Shown: positions 23,564 through 32,252, counted from the first letter of the stretch. The stretch: DNA of 64,000 bases from Streptomyces lydicus (GCF_004125265.1 NZ_RDTE01000003.1:310001-374000); one strand, 5' to 3'. The notes: generated from the letters alone by a model not told the origin. Made by a program: numbers and translations.

Positions 23564-25305
23564 GAATACGCGAACATGAACACCGGTTAAAGGCATGCCG
23601 ATAACGACGCCGCGCCGACCTCGTGCCACATTGCCTGCGCAGGCCCGTGAATCCGCATTACGTGTACGGCGCGTAGCGCGGCAGCACCGCCCTCACCCGC
23701 CGGGCGGCCGGCTTCTGCGGCGCCTGCATACCACTGCGGGTGCGCTCAACGGCGACAGCAGCAGAAAAGCAGCCTCGACGGCCGGCCGGTACGCCCCCGC
23801 GCACAGACCGACGGCAACTCCCGGACAGAGCCGGACGTGCCATTCCACATGCCGAGCCCCCTCCCACCCCTGGACGCAGGAAATCGAGAACTTGGCGCCG
23901 GGGCCGCCTCACGGCTCGACGCATCAGACCGCGATACCCCTATCCGGCCCTTCGCCCTCGCCCGGACACACGGCAGCGAAGCTGCCGTTGACCATCTCGT
24001 TACCACACATCCCCCACTGAAAACCCCCACACATGACACGTGCCAGGCATCCCCGCACACGTAAAGGTGGGCGATCCGCACACGAGCCAACGGCGCCCGA
24101 AAAAGAACGAGAGAAACGCAAAACACTACCGGCGGGTACAGTTTGATGTTGTCAACGCTCCGCGCCCCCGGGCGCTTTCACGCCAGTCCAGCTTGACCGA
24201 CAGTCTTCACTCCCAGTCATACAATAGCAACCCCCTGCGGTTTGACTGAGAGTGATTTCTATACCCATTCACCTCTGCACGCCAGTAGGCCGCAAGGGGC
24301 CCCTGTTGCTCGTGAGGCAAACAATTTTCGACTGTCCGTTCGATCTGAGTGCGGGGAAGTGGGTATTGAGCGTTTCCCGGAGAGCGACAGGGCACTCCAA
24401 GGGGGTCGCCCTTCCCCGCCGCAGGATGATGCCACCACCGCCCTGCGGCAAGTGCCAGACCTTGGCAAACCACTGCGGGGAGAGCAAGCCTCAAGAGCAG
24501 ATCCGGGCCAGGACCGAAGCCGCCGGCGGCGCGCCGGAAGGCGTTCACCACCGCAGCGCCCGCGGCGGAGCCGGGCAGGCCAGGCCCGTATTCACCGCGC
24601 TCATCGGGCATCGCGGCCGGCCTCCATGGTTGTTGACCGGCCAACGCAGCCGCTCGCCCGGTGGCTTGCTTTCGACGTCCGGTTAATTGGCTGGATTCCA
24701 TGCCTTGCGGCCGATGCGAACGCGGCGGTAACCGCTTCGGGGCCGCTTACCCGGAAAGAGATGGCGTATTTGTTGCCGGTGGGCAAGCAGTTGGTGAAGT
24801 CAGCGCGGAATATGCCCCGGCAGGGCCTGCCGCTCTCGGCTGCGGGGTGGTGCGGGACCCCTCACGGGAGGCGGCGACCCCGCACACCTGAAGCGGCGGC
24901 TTGCCCGCACGCCGGCCGGACGGCCCCCGTCGGTGACACCCCGGGGCACGGGCACGCCGGGAATTGCCGTACTCCGCCGCCGCGTTGTCACCGCAGTGCC
25001 GCTGTGCGGTCAAGTCGCCCGCATAGCAACCGAGTTGAGCTTCCGAACCCCGGGCAACGCAGCGGTGCGGCCTCGACGGCCGTGGTGTCACAGGTTCCGA
25101 ACGAGCGGCGCGATGTGGGACAGTGAGGTGACGGAACAGCCTGGTTCGGCTCGTGAGCCTTGCTCACCCGGTGCTCCGAGAAGCGGGATGTGATCCCCGG
25201 CAGCTCCTGCCGTGGCGGCCCGCAACCGCCGGACCGCACGCGGCGCCTGCCGTGTGCCCGCAGTGTTGCGGCTGCTGGAGACTGCCACCCCAACTCCTTG
25301 AGGGC
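23564..25305. other. 1.7-kb gene-poor, compositionally atypical interval
   Basis: No convincing gene was found. Many overlapping short open frames exist on both strands, the longest about 24242-25126 (+) and 24207-24701 (-). None has a recognisable domain, a consistent third-position GC bias or a convincing ribosome site. Base composition is lower in GC than the flanks, especially about 23400-24450. No tRNA, terminal inverted repeat or transposase remnant was recognised. It separates the NRPS locus from the unrelated STAS/permease genes and probably marks the right border of the biosynthetic cluster. Confidence 0.5.
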
Positions 25306-25650
25306 ATGATTCCTTTCACCATCAGTACCCAGTATCTGGACGACACCGTGCTGCTCATGGCCCGCGGTGAGATCGACCGCGCCTGCGAGCCCGCATGTGA
25401 CCGCGTCCTCGCCTCGCTGCCCGCAAGACTGGCCGGAGTGGTCCTGGACATGCAGCACGTGCCGTTCATGGACGTGACGGGCCTGCACTTCCTGTGCGCT
25501 CTGCACCGCCGGACGGCCCGCCATCAGACCCGTCTGCACACCCGGGGCTGGCAGGCGCAACCGCGCTACGTCCTGGACTCGGCCCTGCACCTCGACCTCC
25601 GGGGCGCCGACCTGAACACCGCGGTGCGCGCGGCGCTCGACCTGCCGTAG
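25306..25650 (+). CDS. STAS-domain protein (anti-anti-sigma-like)
   Basis: Protein of 114 residues with the STAS fold pattern of anti-sigma-factor antagonists. An N-terminal strand (FTISTQYLDDTVLLMARGEID) leads into a conserved DMQHVPFMDVTGLHFL segment at about residues 46-61, where the phosphorylatable Ser/Thr of this family sits; here the candidate is the Thr of DVTG. Such proteins bind and neutralise anti-sigma kinases, and phosphorylation switches them off. The start at ATG 25306 matches the normal family length, but the GAGGG upstream is too close to be ideal. In-frame alternatives lie further upstream. No kinase or sigma gene is adjacent, so it works with a partner encoded elsewhere, possibly the PP2C phosphatase at 34.8 kb (inference). 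Confidence 0.8.
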   Translation: MIPFTISTQYLDDTVLLMARGEIDRACEPACDRVLASLPARLAGVVLDMQHVPFMDVTGLHFLCALHRRTARHQTRLHTRGWQAQPRYVLDSALHLDLRGADLNTAVRAALDLP

Positions 25651-25780
25651 CGGGGCCTCCCCCGGAATCCACCTTCGAGGTCAGCAGTGCGGAAGCCGTT
25701 GCGGGGCGCGTCGGCGGCGGTCGCGGGCAGGTGCCGGCGGAGCGGTCGTGCGCGTCGGCAGGGGCCGTACGGCAGCGAAA

Positions 25781-25820
25781 AGCCGGGGGTCGGGCCGGTT
25801 GAGCGGCCGGACCCCCGGCT
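25781..25820. terminator. Bidirectional terminator hairpin
   Basis: Inverted repeat with 11-bp perfect outer arms (25781-25791 with 25810-25820) and a further 5-bp inner stem (25793-25797 with 25804-25808) around a short loop. It lies between the convergent STAS and permease genes, so it can serve both. Confidence 0.75.
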
Positions 25821-25845
25821 CGCGGGGCGTCAGGTCACGGGGTGG

Positions 25846-27483
25846 TCAGTGTCCGCCCTCGTCCACGACCGCGACCTCCTCGATGTTCTGTTCGATCGCC
25901 TCGGACGAGACGGCGGTGGCGCGGGCCCAGTAGTAGATGCCCAGCGAGAACGCCGTGATGACCACCATGTCCCACCACAGCGGAAGGTGCCCCTGGCCGC
26001 CGAAGCCGCCCTGCCAGGCGATCAGGCCCATGCCCACCAGGTACACCGGCAGCCACTGCGCGGCCTTCCAGTCCAGTCGCGGAGCGTTCGGCAGGCACTT
26101 CTTCGTCGCGTACCAGGCGTAGCTGCCGAGCAGCACATACCCGATGATGATCGCCCAGCCGAGCCGCTGGAGGGTTTCCCAGCCGGCCCAGTAAATGATC
26201 AGGCTGGCGACGACGAAGGACACCGGCGAGATCACACCGCCGCCGGGCAGGCGGTACGGGCGCTCGTGGTGCGGCAGCCGGTTGCGGAAGACGCCGAACG
26301 CCAGCGGCGCGCCCGCGTACATCAGCACGCTCGCCGAGGTGATGAAGGAGACCAGCTCCTGCCAGCTCGGGAAGGGCAGGAAGCAGATCACGCCGGTCAC
26401 GAACGAGATGATCAGGCCGAACCACGGCACACCGCGGCCGTCGGTCTTCTCGAACAGCCGGGGCGCGTAGCCGTTCTTGCTGAGGCCGTAGGAGATGCGC
26501 GAGGTGGAGGTGGTGTAGATCAGGCCGGTGCCACCGGGGGAGATGATCGCGTCCGCGTAGAGGACCCAGCCCAGCCAGCCCAGGCCCACCACGGTGGCCA
26601 GGCCCGCCCACGGGCCGCTGATGCCCGCGTAGTCCAGCTTGGCCCACCCGTGCGCGAAGGAGGCCAGCGGCAGCGCGCCTATGTAGACCACCTGGAGAAG
26701 GACGTAGATCACCGCGCCGATCACGACCGAGCCGATCGTGGCGCGCGGCAGGTCGCGCTTGGGGTTGCGGCTCTCCCCGGCGAGCTGGATGGCCTGCTCG
26801 AAGCCGAGCAGCGCGAAGATGATGCCGCTGGTGCTGATGGCGCTGAGCACGCCCTTGGCACCGAAGGGGGCGAAGCCCTGCGAGGTGAAGTTGTGCGGGT
26901 GGAAGTTGGTCGCCGCGATGACGAAGATCGCCCCGAGGGGTACGGCGATCTTCCACCAGGTCGCCGCGCTGTTCGTGTGCGCCAGCACCTTCACACCGAG
27001 GAAGTTCACCGCGACGAAGATCGCCATCAGGACGACCGCGACGATGAAACCGCTCGTCGTGAGGGTCCCATTGGCGTGCTGGAAGCCCTGCGCCCACGAC
27101 CAGTGACCGGCGTAACCGATCATGGCCTCGACCTCGATCGGGGCGACCGTCGCCGCCTGGAGCCAGGAGAACCAGCCGAAGGACATTCCGGCCAGGCCAC
27201 CGAAGGCGTAGTGCGGATAACGCGCCGTACCGCCGGCCACCGGGAACAGGCCACCGAGCTCGGCGTGCACCAGCGCCAGCAGCACCACCGCGACCGCGCC
27301 GATGATCCAGGAGATCAGCGCGGCCGGTCCCGCCACCACCACGGCCTTCTGCGCCCCGTAGAGCCACCCGGACCCGATGATGGAGCCGACCGACGCCCAC
27401 ATCAGGCCGATCAGTCCCACGTCCCTCCGGAGGGAGCCGGAGGCCCGTGCCCTCTCGGGAGCGATCTCGTCAACGCTTGCCAT
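25846..27483 (-). CDS. APC-family amino-acid permease
   Basis: Integral membrane transporter of 545 residues with about 12 hydrophobic segments. The N-terminal consensus of the amino acid-polyamine-organocation superfamily is present (VGSIIGSGWLYG at about residues 33-44). It probably couples amino-acid uptake to the ion gradient; the substrate cannot be read. Start ATG 27483 (Met-Ala-Ser) is preceded by AAAGG; an upstream in-frame ATG at 27537 is less likely. The last ~20 residues form an acidic cytoplasmic tail. It stands alone, transcribed toward the STAS gene, with a shared bidirectional terminator. Confidence 0.92.
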   Translation of the reverse strand: MASVDEIAPERARASGSLRRDVGLIGLMWASVGSIIGSGWLYGAQKAVVVAGPAALISWIIGAVAVVLLALVHAELGGLFPVAGGTARYPHYAFGGLAGMSFGWFSWLQAATVAPIEVEAMIGYAGHWSWAQGFQHANGTLTTSGFIVAVVLMAIFVAVNFLGVKVLAHTNSAATWWKIAVPLGAIFVIAATNFHPHNFTSQGFAPFGAKGVLSAISTSGIIFALLGFEQAIQLAGESRNPKRDLPRATIGSVVIGAVIYVLLQVVYIGALPLASFAHGWAKLDYAGISGPWAGLATVVGLGWLGWVLYADAIISPGGTGLIYTTSTSRISYGLSKNGYAPRLFEKTDGRGVPWFGLIISFVTGVICFLPFPSWQELVSFITSASVLMYAGAPLAFGVFRNRLPHHERPYRLPGGGVISPVSFVVASLIIYWAGWETLQRLGWAIIIGYVLLGSYAWYATKKCLPNAPRLDWKAAQWLPVYLVGMGLIAWQGGFGGQGHLPLWWDMVVITAFSLGIYYWARATAVSSEAIEQNIEEVAVVDEGGH

Positions 27484-28227
27484 AGGAGGCCTTTCAAGAC
27501 AGGACTGGCTGAAAATTTGCCTCAGAGTAGGGAGCATTCACGGCCCTGCAAAGAGCCGTTGCCTGAATAGTGGAATCCCTTGACGGAATGCATACCGAAT
27601 TCTCAGCTCGCCGCTGTGGACATTTCGCAGGATTCCCGTATCAGCGGCCCACGGGGCGGTTTCGGTAGCGGTATGCGACCGGGCAATTACCTGTCCGATT
27701 CTTCGGGTCCGTCATAAATTTGGGGAAAAATTGAAGCTTGGAGCGCCGATTTGGGCTTCGGGTCAGATAATGGCACCCATCGGGACCCTCGCGATCTTCA
27801 GCAGCCCCTCGGCGGACCGGCGGGAGCCGACGGGGAAACCGCCGGACATCACCCCGCGGCATATCGCGGCTGTCGGGTGCATGACCTCCCTCCCCCGGTC
27901 CCCGCTGTGGAGGGGAGGGCGTAAAGGCGGAGAGTGAGAGGGAACACGACTGCGGCGCGCCGTTCGACTTCGGAACGTCTGAAGTCGAACCGTCCGACTT
28001 CGGACCGTCCGGCTTTGAGCCGTCCGGCGTGACCCGTTCGGCCTGAGCCGTTCGACCCGACCGGTTCGACTGGATGCGTCATTTTCGCGATCGGTCCACC
28101 CGTAAAGCGCATTCTTGCGACGCTCTCAAGTGGTGCGCCGTGACAAGGCAGCTGACAGCGGGTCATATATCGCTACTGCGATCAGAAGGCCGACTCGGTG
28201 TCGCCCTCGCAGTAGGCCGAAAGGAAC
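27484..28227. other. Divergent intergenic region with repeats
   Basis: 744 nt between the divergent permease and His-rich secreted protein genes. No gene is supported. It holds the tandem/inverted repeat block at 27960-28070, and AT-richer DNA at 27530-27780 that may carry the permease promoter. Confidence 0.6.
27960..28070. repeat. Imperfect 13-15-nt tandem repeats with an inverted first pair
   Basis: Seven to eight degenerate copies of a CCGTTCGACTTCGGA-like unit follow one another. The first two form a perfect inverted repeat with 10-bp arms (GTTCGACTTC 27962-27971, GAAGTCGAAC 27981-27990) and a 9-nt spacer. Later copies diverge progressively. The block lies about 160 nt upstream of the His-rich protein gene. 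Confidence 0.75.
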
Positions 28228-28548
28228 ATGCCCATGCGCACTGCCCGCTCCCTGTTCGCCTCAGCCGTCATCACCGCGGTATTCGCGGTAGGCGCGCCCA
28301 CCGCGATGGCCTCGCCCGCGGCCGAGGCCACCACCACGGTCAGCGCCACCTCGGCACACCAGAACGACCACGGCCGCCACTGGAGGGGCGACCGGGACCG
28401 CTACCGGGATCGCGACCACGGCCGGTTCTGCCACCGCTGGCACGGCCGCCACCACCACATGTGCAGGCACCACCACTACAGGCACCACCACCAGATGCTC
28501 GGCGGTATGCACACCGGCGGTGGCGCTCGCATGGACGTCGGCCGCTGA
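28228..28548 (+). CDS. Small His/Arg-rich secreted protein
   Basis: Protein of 106 residues. A clear Sec signal peptide (basic start, hydrophobic core to about residue 24, AMASP cleavage region) is followed by a mature part rich in His, Arg and Asp. Several HHH clusters and two cysteines (about residues 68 and 79) lie in a stretch of HxxHHH spacing. Histidine clustering of this kind often binds divalent metals such as Cu, Ni or Zn, but no family is recognised and the function is open. GAAAGGA sits just upstream of ATG 28228; a second ATG two codons on (28234) has better spacing. A strong hairpin lies about 100 nt downstream. Confidence 0.8.
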   Translation: MPMRTARSLFASAVITAVFAVGAPTAMASPAAEATTTVSATSAHQNDHGRHWRGDRDRYRDRDHGRFCHRWHGRHHHMCRHHHYRHHHQMLGGMHTGGGARMDVGR

Positions 28549-28646
28549 GGGCTGCTCCTTAGGAAGCCGGGGTTTTGCACGGGGTCCACACGACGGTGAC
28601 GACCTCTCAGAAACACTTGAGAGGCGCACGGTTGGGAAATGGACCG

Positions 28647-28678
28647 CCGGGCCGTCGGCCGCCCGGCCGACGGCCCGG
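28647..28678 (+). terminator. Terminator hairpin after His-rich gene
   Basis: Perfect 15-bp GC-rich inverted repeat (28647-28661 with 28664-28678), about 100 nt after the stop of the His-rich secreted protein gene. There is no U-tract, as is usual in streptomycetes. Confidence 0.65.
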
Positions 28679-28789
28679 ATGCGGTAATGCCGTGCACTCG
28701 GCTCTTGCCCTCGAAGGAGCCCGTCTCCATAAAGGGATCCACCTCCGCAGCGGATCGTCTCCGGCCATACGGCCGGGCCAGGTCAGTCC

Positions 28790-28821
28790 CTCCGCGGGAA
28801 ACTCCCCTGTTTCCCGCGGAG
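28790..28821. promoter_or_regulatory. Hairpin/inverted repeat upstream of csbD-like gene
   Basis: Perfect 13-bp inverted repeat (CTCCGCGGGAAAC 28790-28802, GTTTCCCGCGGAG 28809-28821) with a 6-nt spacer, ending 44 nt before the CsbD-like start codon. It could be an operator or an mRNA leader hairpin; the sequence alone does not decide. Confidence 0.45.
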
Positions 28822-28865
28822 TTCTGCGGGCAGCCGAGTGATGACGCCGACGAAAGGACCTCATC

Positions 28866-29039
28866 ATGAGCGCCGTGGAGAAGGCGAAGGCCAAGGCGGA
28901 GCAGACGACCGGGAAGGCGGAAAAGGAAGTCGGCCGCACGGTCGGCAATGAACGTCTCGAAGCGGACGGCGTGGTGCGGGAATCCAAGGGAAACCTGCGC
29001 GACGCAAAGGAAAGCGGCAAGGACGCGCTCAAGGACTGA
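28866..29039 (+). CDS. CsbD-like stress protein
   Basis: Protein of 57 residues, very rich in Lys, Glu and Ala. It has the CsbD-family organisation of a short helical protein with repeated KAK/EKEVGR segments and a central VGNERLEADG turn. CsbD proteins are general-stress proteins of unknown biochemical role, sigma-B-controlled in Bacillus. ATG 28866 has an ideal AAAGGA eight nt upstream. The stop is followed within 20 nt by a strong terminator, so this is a one-gene transcript. It is too short for many gene callers. Confidence 0.85.
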   Translation: MSAVEKAKAKAEQTTGKAEKEVGRTVGNERLEADGVVRESKGNLRDAKESGKDALKD

Positions 29040-29057
29040 CGCCAGGAATCCGTCATG

Positions 29058-29093
29058 GGTGGGTGGGCCACGTATCTCTGTGGCCCACCCACC
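29058..29093 (+). terminator. Terminator after csbD-like gene
   Basis: Perfect 14-bp stem (29058-29071 with 29080-29093) and 8-nt loop, 18 nt downstream of the CsbD-like stop codon. Confidence 0.85.
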
Positions 29094-29233
29094 TGTCCCG
29101 CCCGCCCATGGCATGCGTTCCTTCGCGAGCCGGGACGGATTCCACTCACGGAAGCAAGACGGCGCCATGACGGCGCCACGGCCGGAACCGTCGGCGATTC
29201 GCCGTGGCAGGCCATGGCTGATAGGGAGGTGGC

Positions 29234-29512
29234 ATGAGCGAAATTCCTCCGGTTCTGACCGTTACCGCCATCAGCACCATCGGGGCCGCCGATGTTCACG
29301 ACGAGAACGCGGACTCCTGGGTAGTGATCGAAACCGCCGAGCAGGGCCAGTTGCTGCTGAATCTGCCCGGCCCCCTCTATGACGCCGCCGTCCAGGCCAC
29401 CAGGCTTCCGGCCGACCAGCCCGGCCCCGGCCGCCTGGCCCTCACCGACGACGAGATCGCCGCCTACCGCGCCCATATCGCAGCGCTCTCCGACGCCGAC
29501 CGGGGAGCCTGA
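29234..29512 (+). CDS. Small hypothetical protein
   Basis: Acidic, cytoplasmic-looking protein of 92 residues with no membrane span or signal peptide. A beta-rich N-terminal half (VLTVTAISTIG..., SWVVIETAEQGQLLLNL) is followed by an alpha-helical C-terminus (LTDDEIAAYRAHIAAL). GGGAGG is well placed 5 nt before ATG 29234 and coding bias is strong, so the gene looks real. No family is recognised. It is convergent with the DinB/maleylpyruvate-isomerase-like gene. Confidence 0.65.
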   Translation: MSEIPPVLTVTAISTIGAADVHDENADSWVVIETAEQGQLLLNLPGPLYDAAVQATRLPADQPGPGRLALTDDEIAAYRAHIAALSDADRGA

Positions 29513-29776
29513 CGACGCTCCGGGACACCCCGGACCACCCCCGGCCCCCGGACACCCCTGGGCCCCCGCGGAGGCCGGCCGAGTGGCCGGATACCACCCT
29601 CGCGGCGCAGGGCGCCGGACCCTGCCGGCACCGGACCCTGCCGACACCGGACCCGGACGCCTCGGCAACGCCGTGGCAGCCGGGTTCCGCCGTGCGTGTG
29701 GCGCCGGCCCGGGCTGCCCCGCCTCGCCCACTCTGCCTGTCTACCTGCCGCCCCCCACCTTTCCGCACTGGACGTA

Positions 29777-30469
29777 TCAGCCCAGGACGAGCGGCAGTTT
29801 CGCGGCCAGTCCGCCGAGTTCGGCCCGCTCCCCCTCGGTCGGTGCCCGGCGCCCGGTACCGACCAGAAGTGCGTCCTTGTCGGTGAACGACGCGGGGAAC
29901 GCCACGTCGGCGATCCGTTCCAGCATCGTGCGGGACCCCGCCAGGCCCTCGGCGAGCGGTTCCGGCGCGTCCGGGAGGTACGCGATCAGATCGAGGTGGT
30001 GCAGCGTCCACTCCAGGACGTAAGCGGTGAGGTAGTCGCCCACGGTCAGGACCTCGTCGCGGGTGCTCACCAGGGCGCCGGGGTCGGCGAGTTCGGCGGC
30101 GCGTCCGGCGGCGGAACCGACGTCGTCGAGGTGGAAGGTGAGCAGGCGCGGTTCCTCGTACGCGGCGGCCAGCCGGACGGTCAGCGCATCCAGCGGGTCC
30201 TCACCGGTCGGCGGTCGGTCCTCGACCCTCCAGTAGGTCTCCGCGTTCACGGTCGGCGGCGCTCCGGCGGGGGTGGCGAGGGTGATCAGGACGTCCTGCG
30301 CGTCGATGATCAGGTGGCACACCAGGTCCCGCACGAGCCAGCCGGTGCAGCCGGACGGCTGCGCGAAATCCTGGTCCGGGAGTCCCGCGACCGCAGTGCG
30401 CAACGCCGCCCATGAGCGTGAGAAGAGATCCACATCGGCACGGTAGTGCGGTCCCGGAACGGCGGACAA
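29777..30469 (-). CDS. Mycothiol-dependent maleylpyruvate isomerase/DinB-family protein
   Basis: Protein of 230 residues with the four-helix DinB/MDMPI layout. The first metal-binding histidine region is WLVRDLVCHLIID (about residues 44-56) and the second is EWTLHHLDLIAYLP (about residues 154-167). In actinobacteria this family uses mycothiol for isomerase or transferase reactions, but individual substrates are rarely known. It starts 12 nt after the gvpK stop of gas vesicle operon 1 on the same strand. It may therefore be co-transcribed, although no gas vesicle role is known for the family. Confidence 0.78.
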   Translation of the reverse strand: MSAVPGPHYRADVDLFSRSWAALRTAVAGLPDQDFAQPSGCTGWLVRDLVCHLIIDAQDVLITLATPAGAPPTVNAETYWRVEDRPPTGEDPLDALTVRLAAAYEEPRLLTFHLDDVGSAAGRAAELADPGALVSTRDEVLTVGDYLTAYVLEWTLHHLDLIAYLPDAPEPLAEGLAGSRTMLERIADVAFPASFTDKDALLVGTGRRAPTEGERAELGGLAAKLPLVLG

Positions 30470-30481
30470 ACCCTGAGGCCC

Positions 30482-30778
30482 CTACTGGCGCGGAAGGAGG
30501 GACCCCAGAGGCCCGAGATCGAGATTGAGGTCTTCGAGGCGCAGACCGTGCTGATCGCACAGCTCGGTCATCCGCTCTTCGAGGTGCATCAGGGTCTCCC
30601 CGATCTGCTCCACCTGCGCCTCGCTCAGGTCTCCCTGTTCCACCCGGCGGATCGCCTGCCGTTCCATCAACTGCCGCAGGAGCTCCACCACCGTGAGTAC
30701 CAACGAGACGAGGTCGCGGCCCATTTGGTCACGGTCGAGGTCGAATCTGCTCTCACCCGCGCCGGTGCGTTCGCTCAT
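30482..30778 (-). CDS. gvpK: Gas vesicle protein GvpK (operon 1)
   Basis: GvpK of 98 residues, needed for proper gas vesicle maturation. The conserved core is intact: a DLVSLVLTVVELLRQLMERQ helix, then VEQGDLSEAQVEQIGETLM, then the C-terminal DLNLDLGPLGSLLP. The start is ATG 30778 because it overlaps the gvpS stop by 4 nt (ATGA); the frame is open further upstream but runs inside gvpS and gvpL. It lacks the ~40-residue N-terminal extension of the operon-2 copy. Last gvp gene of operon 1. Confidence 0.93.
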   Translation of the reverse strand: MSERTGAGESRFDLDRDQMGRDLVSLVLTVVELLRQLMERQAIRRVEQGDLSEAQVEQIGETLMHLEERMTELCDQHGLRLEDLNLDLGPLGSLLPRQ

Positions 30779-31005
30779 AGCGGGCCCGAGTCCGACCACG
30801 GCGCGGGCACGCGTTCGCTGACCGACGACAGCAGCGCGTGGAGGGAGAGCCGCACCAGGGGCACGTCCGCGATGGCGATGACCAGGTCCCCGCTGATGAC
30901 GACGCCGGTGGACAGGACACGGTCCAGAAGGTCGACCAGCGGGACGCCGAGGGGGCCGACGAGCGGGCCGGGTGTTTCCCAGGGGACGGGGTGCGGGGCG
31001 GACAC
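30775..31005 (-). CDS. gvpS: GvpA-family minor protein GvpS (operon 1)
   Basis: GvpA-family protein of 76 residues, matching the short GvpS/GvpM class. A proline-rich N-terminus (about 20 residues) precedes the conserved LVDLLDRVLSTGVVISGDLV segment and a second amphipathic helix (VRLSLHALLSSV). Such paralogues are thought to act in nucleation or tip formation rather than as bulk shell. It starts 3 nt after gvpL and overlaps gvpK by 4 nt. Confidence 0.88.
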   Translation of the reverse strand: MSAPHPVPWETPGPLVGPLGVPLVDLLDRVLSTGVVISGDLVIAIADVPLVRLSLHALLSSVSERVPAPWSDSGPL

Positions 31006-31008
31006 GGC

Positions 31009-31884
31009 TCACACCTCCCCGACGAAGGAGTACGGGACCCAGGGCCCCGACAGCTCGACCTCTGCTCCCGTGCGGTGCCGCAGGCCCGCCACCGCGTCCC
31101 GCAGTCGCTTCTCGCACACCGATGTCACCAGGTAGGTGGCGTTCAGAATCTGCAGGCGGTGCTTCTCCCCCGTCATCTCCGGACTGTGCGGACGCAGCCT
31201 GCGGGCCGCGGTGGCCAGGCGGCTCAGCGCGGCATCGATGTCTTCGGCGGTCTGCAGCGCGCGGTCATGCCGGTGTTCCCGCGCCTGGTGCAGCCCCCGT
31301 TTCCGCTCCAGGTAGGCGCGGCCCGCTCCACGTGGCACCCGGCCGCCCTGTGGGAGAGGCGGGGCGGGCGCAGTCGCGGAGGGCGTGGGGGACGGCATGG
31401 GGAGGTAGACCTTTACGCCCCATTCGGCGTGGTCCTCGATGCGTGCCAGCACCGCGGTGAAGCGGTCCGTGTCCGCTTCCAGGGCCTGGCGCGCTCGCTC
31501 GTCCCCCCGGTAGAGCGTGGCCAGCGCCAGCGGTGCCGTGGGGCCGCAGGCGGCGGCCGCGGACACCACTTCGTGGTGGGCTCGTGCGCAGCGTTCCAGC
31601 TCCGCACGGTCCGACAGCCGCTGCTGCCATGCGTCCTCGCTGAACTCGGCAGCGGGCACGTGCTGGACGACCGCCGTGAGGGGGCCGACCCGCAGACCGC
31701 GTACGGGAAGGCCTGCGGCGAGGCCGGCGAGCCCGCTGAGGACGGCCGGGTCGAGCCGGCGGCATACGGCAAAGACGTAGGTCGCGGTGGCTGCGTCCGG
31801 GGTGCCGCGCCGCTCCGCCGACGCGTCGCTGCCCGTCGCATCGCTGCCCGTCGCGCCCCCGTCCGCCGTATCGATGCCCGTCAT
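31009..31884 (-). CDS. gvpL: Gas vesicle protein GvpL (GvpF/L family, operon 1)
   Basis: GvpF/GvpL-family accessory protein of 291 residues. A low-complexity Gly/Asp/Ser/Thr N-terminus (about 30 residues) precedes the family start (TYVFAVCR). The middle carries the expected ALATLYRGDERARQAL and DHAEWGVKVYLP segments, and the end is the typical SGPWVPYSFVGEV. Family members bind GvpA and are thought to chaperone early shell assembly. An ATGA overlap with gvpJ implies coupled translation. Paralogue of gvpF in the same operon. Confidence 0.93.
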   Translation of the reverse strand: MTGIDTADGGATGSDATGSDASAERRGTPDAATATYVFAVCRRLDPAVLSGLAGLAAGLPVRGLRVGPLTAVVQHVPAAEFSEDAWQQRLSDRAELERCARAHHEVVSAAAACGPTAPLALATLYRGDERARQALEADTDRFTAVLARIEDHAEWGVKVYLPMPSPTPSATAPAPPLPQGGRVPRGAGRAYLERKRGLHQAREHRHDRALQTAEDIDAALSRLATAARRLRPHSPEMTGEKHRLQILNATYLVTSVCEKRLRDAVAGLRHRTGAEVELSGPWVPYSFVGEV

Positions 31885-32252
31885 GTCCCTGCTCCTGCCC
31901 CTGCCGTGTCCGGTGAACGGGAGGGGGGCGGGCCGCCCTCCTCGGCGGACTCCAGTGCCTCCACGCGTTCACGCAACCGGTCGTTCTCCTCCCGCAACTC
32001 GTTCCGTGCCGCCTTGGAGCTGAGTGCGGGGTCGGTCTCCCACCAGTCGATGCCGGCTTTCCTCGCCGTCTCCACCGACGCGACGAACAGCCGCAGCCTG
32101 ATGGTCAGGAGCTCGATATCGAGGAGGTCGATCTTGATGTCGCCGGCGATGACGATCCCCTTGTCCAGGACGCGTTCGAGGATGTCGGCGAGGTTCGAGG
32201 TGGTCGGGCCGTTGGCAGGAGGAGCGGCCCATCTCTCTTCGACGTCGGTCAC
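31881..32252 (-). CDS. gvpJ: GvpA-family minor protein GvpJ (operon 1)
   Basis: GvpJ of 123 residues. The GvpA-like core (NLADILERVLDKGIVIAGDI, LLDIELLTIRLRLFVASVETARK) is followed by GIDWWETDP, characteristic of GvpJ, and a charged coiled-coil-like tail (NELREENDRLRERVEALES). GvpJ is an essential minor component in studied systems. GTG start at 32252; the 4-nt overlap with gvpL marks coupling. A 48-nt gap separates it from gvpG. Confidence 0.93.
   Translation of the reverse strand: MTDVEERWAAPPANGPTTSNLADILERVLDKGIVIAGDIKIDLLDIELLTIRLRLFVASVETARKAGIDWWETDPALSSKAARNELREENDRLRERVEALESAEEGGPPPSRSPDTAGAGAGT

Noticed and set aside
24207-25126. Open frames of 140-290 codons in the gap before the STAS gene
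   Set aside because: No ribosome site, no domain, and several frames on both strands are equally open with no coding bias favouring one.
28476-29168. Minus-strand frames opposite the His-rich and CsbD-like genes
   Set aside because: They span two clear terminator hairpins and two well-supported plus-strand genes, with no domain content.
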